Shown here in pieces: positions 1 through 5,720 of a DNA stretch of 5,905 nucleotides; the stretch's first letter is position 1; every line of letters begins with the position of its first letter. The notes below the pieces were generated by a model that saw nothing but the letters and a program-made list of their open reading frames with translations, searched no databases and was not told where the DNA came from. Source of the DNA: Thermoanaerobaculia bacterium (lineage in GTDB: Bacteria > Acidobacteriota > Thermoanaerobaculia > Gp7-AA8); assembly GCA_023700825.1 (NCBI GenBank), contig JAMPYE010000299.1:1-5905 (forward strand). Reading direction: 5' to 3'. Position numbers and translations under genes: made by a program.

Positions 1-83
1 CGACCCCCGGAAACGAAGTGCGGAAAGGTCCGCACCCCGGAGGGGTGCCAGAGGGAAACGCTCGGCGAACCTCCCGCCAGCCG
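1..83 (-). ncRNA. ssrS: Candidate 6S RNA, 5' part, running off the window
   Basis: Read on the minus strand, this stretch directly follows the stop codon of the ZapB-like gene and contains no ATG. It contains AGGTTCGCCGAGCG followed by TTTCCCTCTGGC. This resembles the 5' side of 6S RNA, where enterobacterial 6S has a GTTCGCAAGCGGG stretch followed by CCCCTGAGC leading into the central bubble. 6S RNA binds sigma70-RNA polymerase and mimics an open promoter. Its gene often lies next to zapA and sometimes near pheT, which fits the context. Only about 80 bases are visible, so the pairing 3' strand that defines the fold is missing. The alternative is a structured 3' untranslated region or terminator of the pheT-zapB transcript; the hairpin at 32-48 has no T-run after it. 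The assignment is by eye only. Confidence 0.35.
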
Positions 84-464
84 CTAGTCGGACGCGACTT
101 CTTCCAGCGCCTCCAGCTTCGACAGGATCCCCTCCACCTTGTCGCGAATCGCGTCGCGCTCCTTGCGGAGTGAGTCGAGCTCGGTCTCCAGCTCGTCGGC
201 GCGCGTTGAACCGTCGCTCTCGAGCGCCTCTGCGCGCTTCTCGGCCTCGGCCGCGCGCGCGATCGCCGCAGCCTTTTCCGCCGTCGCAGCCTTGAGCTCG
301 CCTTCGAGCGACTCGGTGCGGCTGCGGAGCTCTTCGTTCTCGCGCCGAAGCTGCGAGATCATCGCCACCGCGCGGTCTACGCGATCGGCAAGCCTCGCGA
401 GAATCTCCGTCTCCGAGGTCCCTTCGATCGTCAGCTGATCGGCTTCCCTGTTCTTCTTCGACAT
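84..464 (-). CDS. ZapB-like coiled-coil cell division protein
   Basis: A 126-residue, highly charged protein starting MSKKNREADQ, predicted to be almost wholly helical. From about residue 20 to the end it shows heptad-like spacing of Leu, Ile, Ala and Val among Glu, Lys and Arg (for example ISQLRRENEELRSRTESLEG and IRDKVEGILSKLEALEEV). It has no signal peptide or membrane segment and no Cys. This matches small cytoplasmic coiled-coil proteins annotated as ZapB-like, which help organise the FtsZ ring. A position next to pheT is typical of zapA/zapB-type genes. The chosen ATG has GGGAG upstream with about 8 bases of spacing; an in-frame TTG 15 bases earlier (479) would swallow that site. The gene begins 35 bases after the pheT stop and is probably cotranscribed with it. 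Low-complexity coiled coils match each other by composition, so the ZapB name rests mainly on context. Confidence 0.6.
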   Translation of the reverse strand: MSKKNREADQLTIEGTSETEILARLADRVDRAVAMISQLRRENEELRSRTESLEGELKAATAEKAAAIARAAEAEKRAEALESDGSTRADELETELDSLRKERDAIRDKVEGILSKLEALEEVASD

Positions 465-499
465 TCCGTGCTCTCCCAATCGACTTCAGTTCTCGGTCT

Positions 500-2524
500 C
501 TATGCGATGACACGGACCGGAAGCGCCGCGACCAGCTTCGCGACGAGTTGCGCGTGAATCTCCCCGACTTCTTCCTGCGTGAGCGAGCGGTCGAGGGCCT
601 GGTACCAGAGCCCGAGCGCGGTCTTCACCTCGCCCTCGCCCTTCTCCGGCACGAAGCGGTCCCAGACGCCGACGTCGCGAAGCTGCGCGATCTTCATCGA
701 CCGGATCGCGTCGACGATCGCACCGTACTCGAGATCGGGCTTGTGCATGAGCGCGACGACCATCGGCACCCCGGGGAACCGTGACACGTCGGTCATGTTC
801 CAGGGCGCGACCGAGTCGGCAAGCGCGGACAGCTCGATCTCGCCGGCGACGAGCGTCGTCCCCGCGCCGATGTCGAACGCTTTGAGGACGTCCCGAGTCA
901 GAACGCCGACCGTTGCGGCCTCGCGTCCGTTGGCGAGCGCGCGGGCAGCGGCTCCGGCCGTCAGGTACGCGGTCTCGCCGTGTTCCCAGGCGAGGTCGAG
1001 GTGCAGCGCTCTCGCCATCACGTCGACGATCCCCTTGCCATCAAAGAAATCGAGTTGCCGGCCGCGCTCGCTCCAATGGTCGGAACGGGCGCCGAAGATC
1101 ACGAACGCAGCGCGATGACGTTCCTTCGCAGACGTTCCCTCCACGTGGTACGTCCGCCCCACCTCGAACATCGCGCCGTCCCGGATGCCGTAGCTCCAGT
1201 TGTGCGCCACGCTCTGGAGCAGGCCCGGAAGGAGAGAAAGACGCATCGACGAGATGTTCTCGGTGAGCGCGTTCGTGACGGTGAGCGCCGGCTCCGCGCG
1301 GAACATCGCGTTCTGCGCCGGCGGGATGAACGAGTAGGTCACGACTTCCGACAGCCCGCAGCCGACGAGGATGTCGCGCATGCGATCTTCCATGTCGACC
1401 CACAGGTTGCGTGCCACGTCTCCCGTCGTCACGCGCGGGAGCTCGGAGGGAATCCGGTTGAATCCGAAGAAGCGGAGCGCCTCCTCGATCAGGTCGATTT
1501 CTTCGGTGATGTCGCCGCGCCACGTCGGCACGACCACCTCGAGCGAGTTGGCGCCGCGGTTCACGGTCATGCCGAGGCGCTGGAGAACCTGCGCCGCGAA
1601 GTCGAGGTCGACCAGACCTGCCGAGGCCGTGAGCAGCGGCGCGCGGCGAAGAGTCACGCTCTTCGGGGCGATCGGCCGGGCGACGACGTCGATCGGACTC
1701 CCCTTCTGGCCGCCGGCTTCCGCGACGATCAGGTCCGCGGCGAGCTCGATCGCCTCGAGCGTGTCGCCCGGGTCGGCGCCCCGCTCGAACCGGTACGAGG
1801 CATCGGTGTAGAGCGACAGCAGGCGCGACGCGCGGCGGATCGTCGAGGCGTGGAAATGCGCGCATTCGAGCAGAACGTCGGTCGTCTTCTCGGAAATCTC
1901 GCTGTTCTCTCCACCCATGACTCCGCCGAGAGCGACGCCACGCGCAGAATCGGCGATCACCACCATCTCGGCGTCGAGCTTCCGCTCGATGCCGTCGAGA
2001 GTCTTCAACGTCTCGCCCGGCCGCGCGGCCCGCACGACGATGCCCGGCCCCTGGAGAAACGCGAGATCGAACGCGTGGAGCGGGTGGCCGAGAGCCATCA
2101 TCACGTAGTTGGTCGCGTCGACGACGTTGTTGATCGGACGGAGGCCCACCGCCTCGAGACGCCGCTGCACCTTCGCGCTCGAGGGCTTGACCTTCACGCC
2201 TCGGATGACGAGCCCGGTGTAACGGCTGCACATCGCAGGCGCGTCGATGCGGATCGGAACCGGCGCGTCGATCGAGGACGCGACGGAGGCCGGTGTCGGA
2301 AGCAGCTCGCGGCCGAGCGCGGCGCAGAGCTCGCGCGCCACGCCGCGATGCGACATCGCGTCGACTCGGTTTGTGGTGAACTCGATCTCGAACACGCTGT
2401 CGTTTCCGACGGTCTCGACCGCCTCGACGGCGTGGCCGACCTCCGTCAGACGAGCCGCGAGCGCGGCATCGTCGAGATTCGAAAGGTCGATGTAATCGGA
2501 GAGCCAGTCCCTGGAGATCTTCAT
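500..2524 (-). CDS. pheT: Phenylalanine-tRNA ligase beta subunit, compact form lacking the N-terminal tRNA-binding domain
   Basis: 674 residues. With PheS it forms the alpha2-beta2 enzyme that charges tRNA-Phe in the cytoplasm; the beta subunit supplies editing and tRNA contacts. Visible domains in order are: the B1 start (1-70, MKISRDWLSDYI; TTNRVDAMSHRGVARE); the B3/B4 editing module (about 95-275), with PLHAFD (His150), GGVMGGENS and VLLEC (Glu220) keeping the His and Glu positions linked to hydrolysis of Tyr-tRNA; the B5 domain (about 288-362), with WRGDITEEIDLIEE; the catalytic-like B6/B7 core (about 370-570); and a C-terminal ferredoxin-fold anticodon-binding domain (about 577-674). The usual B2/EMAP-like tRNA-binding domain of about 110 residues, normally between B1 residues 40 and 50, is absent, which explains the length against about 795 in E. 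coli. The anticodon domain reads SRFPGVPMVV where many homologues have a charged RRD-type motif. pheS is not adjacent. No Shine-Dalgarno site precedes the ATG. Confidence 0.96.
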   Translation of the reverse strand: MKISRDWLSDYIDLSNLDDAALAARLTEVGHAVEAVETVGNDSVFEIEFTTNRVDAMSHRGVARELCAALGRELLPTPASVASSIDAPVPIRIDAPAMCSRYTGLVIRGVKVKPSSAKVQRRLEAVGLRPINNVVDATNYVMMALGHPLHAFDLAFLQGPGIVVRAARPGETLKTLDGIERKLDAEMVVIADSARGVALGGVMGGENSEISEKTTDVLLECAHFHASTIRRASRLLSLYTDASYRFERGADPGDTLEAIELAADLIVAEAGGQKGSPIDVVARPIAPKSVTLRRAPLLTASAGLVDLDFAAQVLQRLGMTVNRGANSLEVVVPTWRGDITEEIDLIEEALRFFGFNRIPSELPRVTTGDVARNLWVDMEDRMRDILVGCGLSEVVTYSFIPPAQNAMFRAEPALTVTNALTENISSMRLSLLPGLLQSVAHNWSYGIRDGAMFEVGRTYHVEGTSAKERHRAAFVIFGARSDHWSERGRQLDFFDGKGIVDVMARALHLDLAWEHGETAYLTAGAAARALANGREAATVGVLTRDVLKAFDIGAGTTLVAGEIELSALADSVAPWNMTDVSRFPGVPMVVALMHKPDLEYGAIVDAIRSMKIAQLRDVGVWDRFVPEKGEGEVKTALGLWYQALDRSLTQEEVGEIHAQLVAKLVAALPVRVIA

Positions 2525-2533
2525 GTCGCGCGG

Positions 2534-2539
2534 ATTGTA
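2534..2539 (-). promoter_or_regulatory. Candidate -10 box of pheT, implying a leaderless or nearly leaderless mRNA
   Basis: On the minus strand TACAAT, one mismatch from TATAAT, lies 9 bases before the pheT ATG. The bases between (CCGCGCGAC) contain no purine-rich ribosome site. With normal spacing, transcription would start about 0-3 bases before the ATG. No convincing -35 box sits 16-18 bases upstream (TGGCCT at 17). The arrangement resembles the TAnnnT-before-start pattern described for leaderless genes in Deinococcus and relatives. The promoter role is inferred from position and sequence only. Confidence 0.45.
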
Positions 2540-2702
2540 CGGAACGAGCCTTGCGGAGGCCAGCCCTCCCCGTTGAGCGAGGCGGGGGGAAGATTCAAGA
2601 GGCGGCGGCAGAAGGCGCCGGACGAGGTCAGCGATGAGGTCCCGGTCTGTCGAACGGCCGTTTCGGAACTCGTCCTGCGGCGCTTCGCGAAACTCGGTGG
2701 CG

Positions 2703-3092
2703 CTAGAGGTTCCGCTTGAAGCTGCTCGTGACGTTGGATCGGACCTTGACCGGCCGTCCGTCTCGGAGCGCGGGCTCGAAACGCCACCTCCGGACGGCGT
2801 TGATCATGAACTTCGACCACTCCCGATCACCGGAGGTGTGCCAGGCGGCCGGCACGTTCCCCTGCTCGTCGATCACGAACTGCACCGCGGCCGTCGCGGA
2901 GAAGTGAGTCCCGCGAAACTCGGGAGGTGGCTCGGGCTCGACGCGCTCGAGGAGTACTGGCTTCGTCGTGATCGACGCGTCTGTTCCGAGGGGGATGTCC
3001 GCGAACTCCGCCGGTACGCCCGCAGGGGCCGGCTGAATCGAGGCGCACCCGACGAACAGCAAGGCGGCGAGGAATGTCGTGATCGGTCGCAT
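2703..3092 (-). CDS. Small lipoprotein with a TonB C-terminal domain
   Basis: 129 residues. The N-terminus (MRPITTFLAALLFVGCASIQ) is a type II signal peptide: Arg2, a hydrophobic core and a lipobox ending in Gly15-Cys16. Ala at +2 favours the outer rather than the inner membrane. A Pro/Ala-rich linker (to about residue 50) precedes a compact TonB C-terminal-like fold (about 51-129), with the repeated-strand pattern FSATAAVQFVIDEQGNV, then AVRRWRFEPALRDGRPVKVRSNV. This domain binds TonB boxes of outer-membrane receptors in true TonB. Here the transmembrane anchor and long Pro-rich spacer of TonB are replaced by a lipid anchor and about 35 residues, so energy transfer from ExbBD is unlikely. 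A periplasmic binding or scaffolding role is more plausible, but the function is unknown. The start is set by AGGAG 4 bases before the ATG. It lies 185 bases after the MFS stop and 178 before pheT. Confidence 0.8.
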   Translation of the reverse strand: MRPITTFLAALLFVGCASIQPAPAGVPAEFADIPLGTDASITTKPVLLERVEPEPPPEFRGTHFSATAAVQFVIDEQGNVPAAWHTSGDREWSKFMINAVRRWRFEPALRDGRPVKVRSNVTSSFKRNL

Positions 3093-3096
3093 GAGT

Positions 3097-3101
3097 CTCC
3101 T
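3097..3101 (-). promoter_or_regulatory. Ribosome binding site of the TonB-domain lipoprotein
   Basis: AGGAG on the minus strand lies 4 bases before the ATG at 3092. It fixes the start at the beginning of the signal peptide. The same reading frame stays open for more than 1 kb further upstream inside the MFS gene, so this site and the lipobox are what show where the real protein begins. The contrast with the SD-less starts of pheT and the MFS gene is notable. Confidence 0.75.
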
Positions 3102-3277
3102 GAAGGCGAGCGTTTCGCCGCCGTTCTCCGGCCCCGAGAATATCGCACTCAGCCGCGGGCGCGAGTGCGCGTGGTGCGCCGAGTGCGTGCGGAGGACAGA
3201 GCCGGGATACGAACTCTCGAGACGGGGCCTGGAGCCCGGGTCCCACCTCCGCCCACCGCCCGGTACGACGCCTTTTC

Positions 3278-4501
3278 TCAGGCCTGCTCCTCCGGCGGCC
3301 GAAGTGAGCGAAAGCTGCGATAGAGGAGGAGGTCGTACACGATCTTCAGGGTTCCGGCAATGAGAAACGGTGCGCTCATGAGGCCCGGCACCGCGAGCAG
3401 GCTGCCGCTCAGCGAAGGCGCGAGCGCGGCGCCGACCGAGCGCACCGTCGAGGTGATCCCGGCCGTCGCGGATCGCTCGTCGGGATCGACTACGGCCATC
3501 GTGTACGACTGCCGCGTCGGCACGTCCATTTGCGAGATGGCGAAGCGCGCGAGGAGAACTCCGGTCGCCAGCCGTGCGTCCGGCATCAGCGGCACGAGGC
3601 AGAGCAGGAGGTTGGACGGAATGTGCGTGAACACCATCGTCTCGACGAGCCCGAAGCGCGTGGAGAGCCAGGCGGCGACGGGCGCCGACAGCCCGGCCAG
3701 GGCGTTCGCGGCGAAGAAGATGGCGCCTAACTGCGCGACGTCGACGCCGAAGCGGAGGTGGAACCAGTAGGCGACGATGCTCTGCACCACGAATCCGCCG
3801 CCGAACGCGTCGAGGCCGAAGAGCGCACTCAGCTTCAACACGGTCCTCTTCGACCGATGAAGGCCGAACCGAGCCGTCGACGACGATCGCGACTCGGGTT
3901 CCACCGCCCGGGAGACGGCGAGGAACAGCAGCGCGAGCGCCACCCCTGCCGCGGCGTAGCACCCGAGCACGATGCGATACGAATCGATCGCAGAGTGTCC
4001 GCCTGCCTGCAGCAGGCTCGAGGCGCCTCCTCCCGCGAGCGCTCCCGCGGCCGTCGCGAAGGAGCCCGCCATGCTGTACCAGCCGAAGGCGCGCGTGCGC
4101 CGCGCTGCGGGGAGAATCTGCGCGAGAGCCGCCTGCTCGATCGAGAGAAACGGGCCGGCTTCGTTTCCGCTCGGGCTGAGCACGCCGAGGAAGGCGACGA
4201 TGACGACGACCATCGGCGATCGAGTGATCGCCAGGGTCGCGCCGGCGAGGGCGAGCATCCCTGCGCCCGCGACGAGCACTCGCCGTCGCCCCAGCCTGTC
4301 GGCCCACGTCGCCATCGCGAGTGAAAGCGCCGCATCGCCCATGAGGGTAATGGTGAAGACGACCCCGATGCGTGCCGGAGTGAAGCCCAACGCCTCGAGA
4401 TGGAACGCGAGCACGATCGAGAGCCCGCCGAAAGCGAAGAGACGGACGATCCGCGCCGCGAAGAGGAGCGTCGTATCGATGCGGAGCCGGCCGAGGGTCA
4501 C
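3278..4501 (-). CDS. Major facilitator superfamily transporter, substrate unknown
   Basis: 407 residues with about twelve hydrophobic helices in two halves of six, separated by a polar, Arg/Ser-rich central loop (about 198-221, EPESRSSSTARFGLHRSKRT). The loop between helices 2 and 3 carries an MFS motif-A-like sequence (GDAALSLAMATWADRLGRRRV, residues 55-75), a strong family signature. Other distinctive stretches are SGNEAGPFLSIEQAALAQ (about 111-128), and MDVPTRQSYTMAVVDPDERS (about 325-344) in the second half, in the position of the loop equivalent to motif A. The protein sits in the inner membrane and would be driven by the proton gradient. Substrate and direction (drug efflux or uptake) cannot be read from the sequence, and neighbours give no clue. 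The start is GTG, with no Shine-Dalgarno site but with a perfect TATAAT 8 bases upstream. The stop is followed by 185 bases before the next gene. Confidence 0.9.
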   Translation of the reverse strand: MTLGRLRIDTTLLFAARIVRLFAFGGLSIVLAFHLEALGFTPARIGVVFTITLMGDAALSLAMATWADRLGRRRVLVAGAGMLALAGATLAITRSPMVVVIVAFLGVLSPSGNEAGPFLSIEQAALAQILPAARRTRAFGWYSMAGSFATAAGALAGGGASSLLQAGGHSAIDSYRIVLGCYAAAGVALALLFLAVSRAVEPESRSSSTARFGLHRSKRTVLKLSALFGLDAFGGGFVVQSIVAYWFHLRFGVDVAQLGAIFFAANALAGLSAPVAAWLSTRFGLVETMVFTHIPSNLLLCLVPLMPDARLATGVLLARFAISQMDVPTRQSYTMAVVDPDERSATAGITSTVRSVGAALAPSLSGSLLAVPGLMSAPFLIAGTLKIVYDLLLYRSFRSLRPPEEQA

Positions 4502-4509
4502 GGCTGGAG

Positions 4510-4515
4510 ATTATA
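4510..4515 (-). promoter_or_regulatory. Candidate -10 box of the MFS gene, implying a leaderless mRNA
   Basis: On the minus strand a perfect TATAAT ends 8 bases before the GTG start. The intervening CTCCAGCC has no ribosome-binding character. Transcription would begin at or 1-3 bases before the GTG. No good -35 box is visible at 16-18 bases. This is the same layout as upstream of pheT. The 93-base gap back to the RES toxin stop holds no clear terminator hairpin. Confidence 0.5.
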
Positions 4516-4594
4516 GATAGCGCAGTTGGATCGAGAGCAGCACGAGAGCGGATGGCAGATGGTTGGGAGCTTCGGCATTGTGTCGAACTGCCTG

Positions 4595-5056
4595 CTACGG
4601 AACGACTAAGCGCGGGTCGAAAGGAAAGGGCCTCGGGAGACCTATCGACGCCCGTGCAAAGTCAGCATGATTCGGATTCAACACGTAGTTGAACTCTTCG
4701 GGAACGACCACGCTGGGAACCTTGAGCGCAGCACCCTCCGCACGGAATACCCATGCGTCGCCGAGCGCCTGAGTCGATGCCGGCGGCGGATCGTCTCTCC
4801 AGTTGGTGGGAAGCACCAAGGATTCCAGAATCGTCACGAGAGACTCGTCCAACTCGATGGGAATCGCTGTGTATGCGGGAAGAACGCCACTCGGAAGATG
4901 CACGAGCGTCTCGACGAGAGCGAGCGAAAGTGTTGCAGATGTGTACACGACTGGGGTTCCCACGCTGTTCCAACGGCCACCAACCACTCTCGCTCCCTCA
5001 CCATCCCAGGCGGACGCCAGGTACTTGGTCTTGGTGAGGCGCCAGATCGTCAACAC
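4595..5056 (-). CDS. RES-domain toxin, predicted NAD+-degrading enzyme of a type II toxin-antitoxin pair
   Basis: 153 residues forming a single RES domain, the usual length for these toxins. The family name comes from conserved Arg, Glu and Ser. Visible matches are: the N-terminal IWRLTKTKYLASAWDGEGARVVGG stretch with GGRWNS (Arg28, Asn30); the PVVYTS strand followed by the helix SLALVETLVH (Glu49); and LKVPSVVVPEEFNYVLNPNH (Ser115, Asn127, Asn129). Characterised relatives such as MbcT deplete NAD+ by phosphorolysis or hydrolysis and stop growth unless their antitoxin blocks the active site. The toxin is second in the operon. Its GTG start overlaps the antitoxin TAG by one base (TAGTG), so it is probably translated by reinitiation. 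All parts of the domain appear present, and nothing suggests inactivation. Confidence 0.92.
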   Translation of the reverse strand: MLTIWRLTKTKYLASAWDGEGARVVGGRWNSVGTPVVYTSATLSLALVETLVHLPSGVLPAYTAIPIELDESLVTILESLVLPTNWRDDPPPASTQALGDAWVFRAEGAALKVPSVVVPEEFNYVLNPNHADFARASIGLPRPFPFDPRLVVP

Positions 5057-5556
5057 TACGTGAGAACTCCCTGCTCGAGACGGTCGATCAGGGCTTCAAC
5101 CTCACGTGCTCCAAGGTCAGTTTGCGCAAGGCGGAACGGGGGCTCGCCTCCAAGAGCCTTCGCTGGCGCTTGAAACCACGACCGTGCAGCGTGGACGTCA
5201 CCTTCGAACAACTCGAGCGCCTTTGCAAAAAGCCTCGTCACTCGCAGGAGGCGATCAGACTCCTCCGGAGCAAGGCGACCCTGTTCCTTGCGACGGTGAA
5301 GGGTCCGCGGCGCAATCGCCACAAGCTCTCCGATATCACTCGTTGAGAACGACGTGTTCTTCTGAAAGCGCGTCAGTGTTTGAACTGGTAACCCCCTGGC
5401 CACCATCGTCAGGATCTTCTTCGAGTCGAACACCTTGAGTCCGACGAGAGAAACGAAGAGATAGGGGGTCGCGTGACCCGCCTTGGCTTTCTCCCAATAA
5501 GATTTGATGTCGGCGGATCCACCGCGAGCCTTTTCCACGAGTAGTGCTTGATCCAT
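5056..5556 (-). CDS. Xre/MbcA/ParS-family antitoxin of the RES toxin
   Basis: 166 residues from the preferred start (MDQALLVEKARG). An N-terminal segment of about 60 residues is followed by a helix-turn-helix-like region (about 65-95, SFSTSDIGELVAIAPRTLHRRKEQGRL). A C-terminal MbcA/ParS/Xre antitoxin domain, formerly DUF2384, follows (about 107-163); it contains LELFEGDVHAARSWFQAPA, GGEPPFRLAQTDLG and AREVEALIDRLEQG. This domain inserts into the RES toxin and inhibits it, while the helix-turn-helix part binds the operon promoter. The ATG at 5556 is chosen because AGGAG lies 5 bases before it. An earlier in-frame ATG at 5571 would fall within a base or two of the predicted transcription start and inside the operator. 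The length and order (antitoxin first) are normal for this system. Confidence 0.92.
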   Translation of the reverse strand: MDQALLVEKARGGSADIKSYWEKAKAGHATPYLFVSLVGLKVFDSKKILTMVARGLPVQTLTRFQKNTSFSTSDIGELVAIAPRTLHRRKEQGRLAPEESDRLLRVTRLFAKALELFEGDVHAARSWFQAPAKALGGEPPFRLAQTDLGAREVEALIDRLEQGVLT

Positions 5557-5561
5557 ATCGA

Positions 5562-5566
5562 CTCCT
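5562..5566 (-). promoter_or_regulatory. Ribosome binding site deciding the antitoxin start
   Basis: AGGAG on the minus strand is separated by TCGAT (5 bases) from the ATG at 5556. It would lie inside the coding region if the upstream ATG at 5571 were used, so it supports the shorter 166-residue product. Confidence 0.75.
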
Positions 5567-5592
5567 GCCATATGGCAGTATAGTTCCTGCCA
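5565..5592 (-). promoter_or_regulatory. Probable operator: three TGGCAG half-sites around the -10 box
   Basis: A perfect 14-bp palindrome CTGCCATATGGCAG (5565-5578) is followed, after 8 bases (5579-5586), by another half-site at 5587-5592. On the minus strand this reads TGGCAG-N8-CTGCCA overlapping CTGCCATATGGCAG. The -10 box lies between and inside the half-sites, so a bound antitoxin dimer or toxin-antitoxin complex would block RNA polymerase. That operon autoregulation uses this site is inferred from the family and the geometry. Confidence 0.6.
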
Positions 5593-5605
5593 ATCGGCCT
5601 GTCAA
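5577..5605 (-). promoter_or_regulatory. Near-consensus sigma70 promoter of the toxin-antitoxin operon
   Basis: On the minus strand a perfect TTGACA (5600-5605), a 17-base spacer (5583-5599) and TATACT (5577-5582, one mismatch from consensus). The predicted transcription start is about 5570, giving a leader of about 14 bases that contains the AGGAG site. A promoter this strong fits an operon normally held down by autorepression. Confidence 0.8.
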
Positions 5606-5676
5606 ACGGTGTAAGGGGACCTGGAGGTTCGCGGGGTAACGGTTGGAACGCAGTGCCGGTTGGTGCCGCACCTCGG

Positions 5677-5720
5677 CGCGACTTCGGGGTCAGGCCTCGC
5701 GACTTCGGGGTCAGGCCTCG
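5677..5720. repeat. 21-bp perfect tandem duplication
   Basis: Two identical 21-base units lie head to tail (5679-5699 and 5700-5720), with two further matching bases on the left. Each contains CGACTTCGGGGTCAGGCCTC. The second unit supplies most of the 5' arm of the adjoining hairpin, so the first is a spare copy of that arm. It may come from replication slippage or be a functional double site. Confidence 0.9.

Noticed and set aside
19..83. Plus-strand resemblance to RNase P RNA (GGAAAGGTCC, GGGTGCCAG).
   Set aside because: The invariant GAGGAAAGTCC core is broken, and the plus strand runs straight into the antisense of the ZapB-like gene, leaving no room for the rest of the molecule.
2562..2585. 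GC-rich inverted repeat (CCCCG/CGGGG) between the TonB-domain gene and pheT as a terminator.
   Set aside because: Only five pairs before a mismatch, a ten-base loop and no T-run. Not distinguishable from background in this composition.
980..2719. Long open frame (579 codons) on the plus strand opposite pheT.
   Set aside because: It is antisense to an unmistakable pheT, is dominated by Arg, His, Asp and Glu as expected from a GC-rich shadow frame, and shows no domain or ribosome site.
3189..3252. Possible minus-strand tRNA: GCGGAGG/CCTCCGC 7-bp inverted repeat enclosing GTTCGTATCCC, which resembles a T-loop.
   Set aside because: The total length is 64 bases, about 8 short of a tRNA; the T-stem beside TTCGTAT does not pair, and no D or anticodon arm can be drawn. 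Best explained as chance in GC-rich DNA.
2703..4307. A 534-codon minus-strand frame that could be read as one long protein ending in the TonB domain.
   Set aside because: Its first two thirds overlap the MFS gene out of frame and are Arg-rich nonsense. AGGAG plus a lipobox places the real start at 3092.
5554..5571. Upstream ATG at 5571 as the antitoxin start (five extra residues, MAGVD).
   Set aside because: It lies at the predicted transcription start and inside the operator palindrome, while the ATG at 5556 has AGGAG at ideal spacing.
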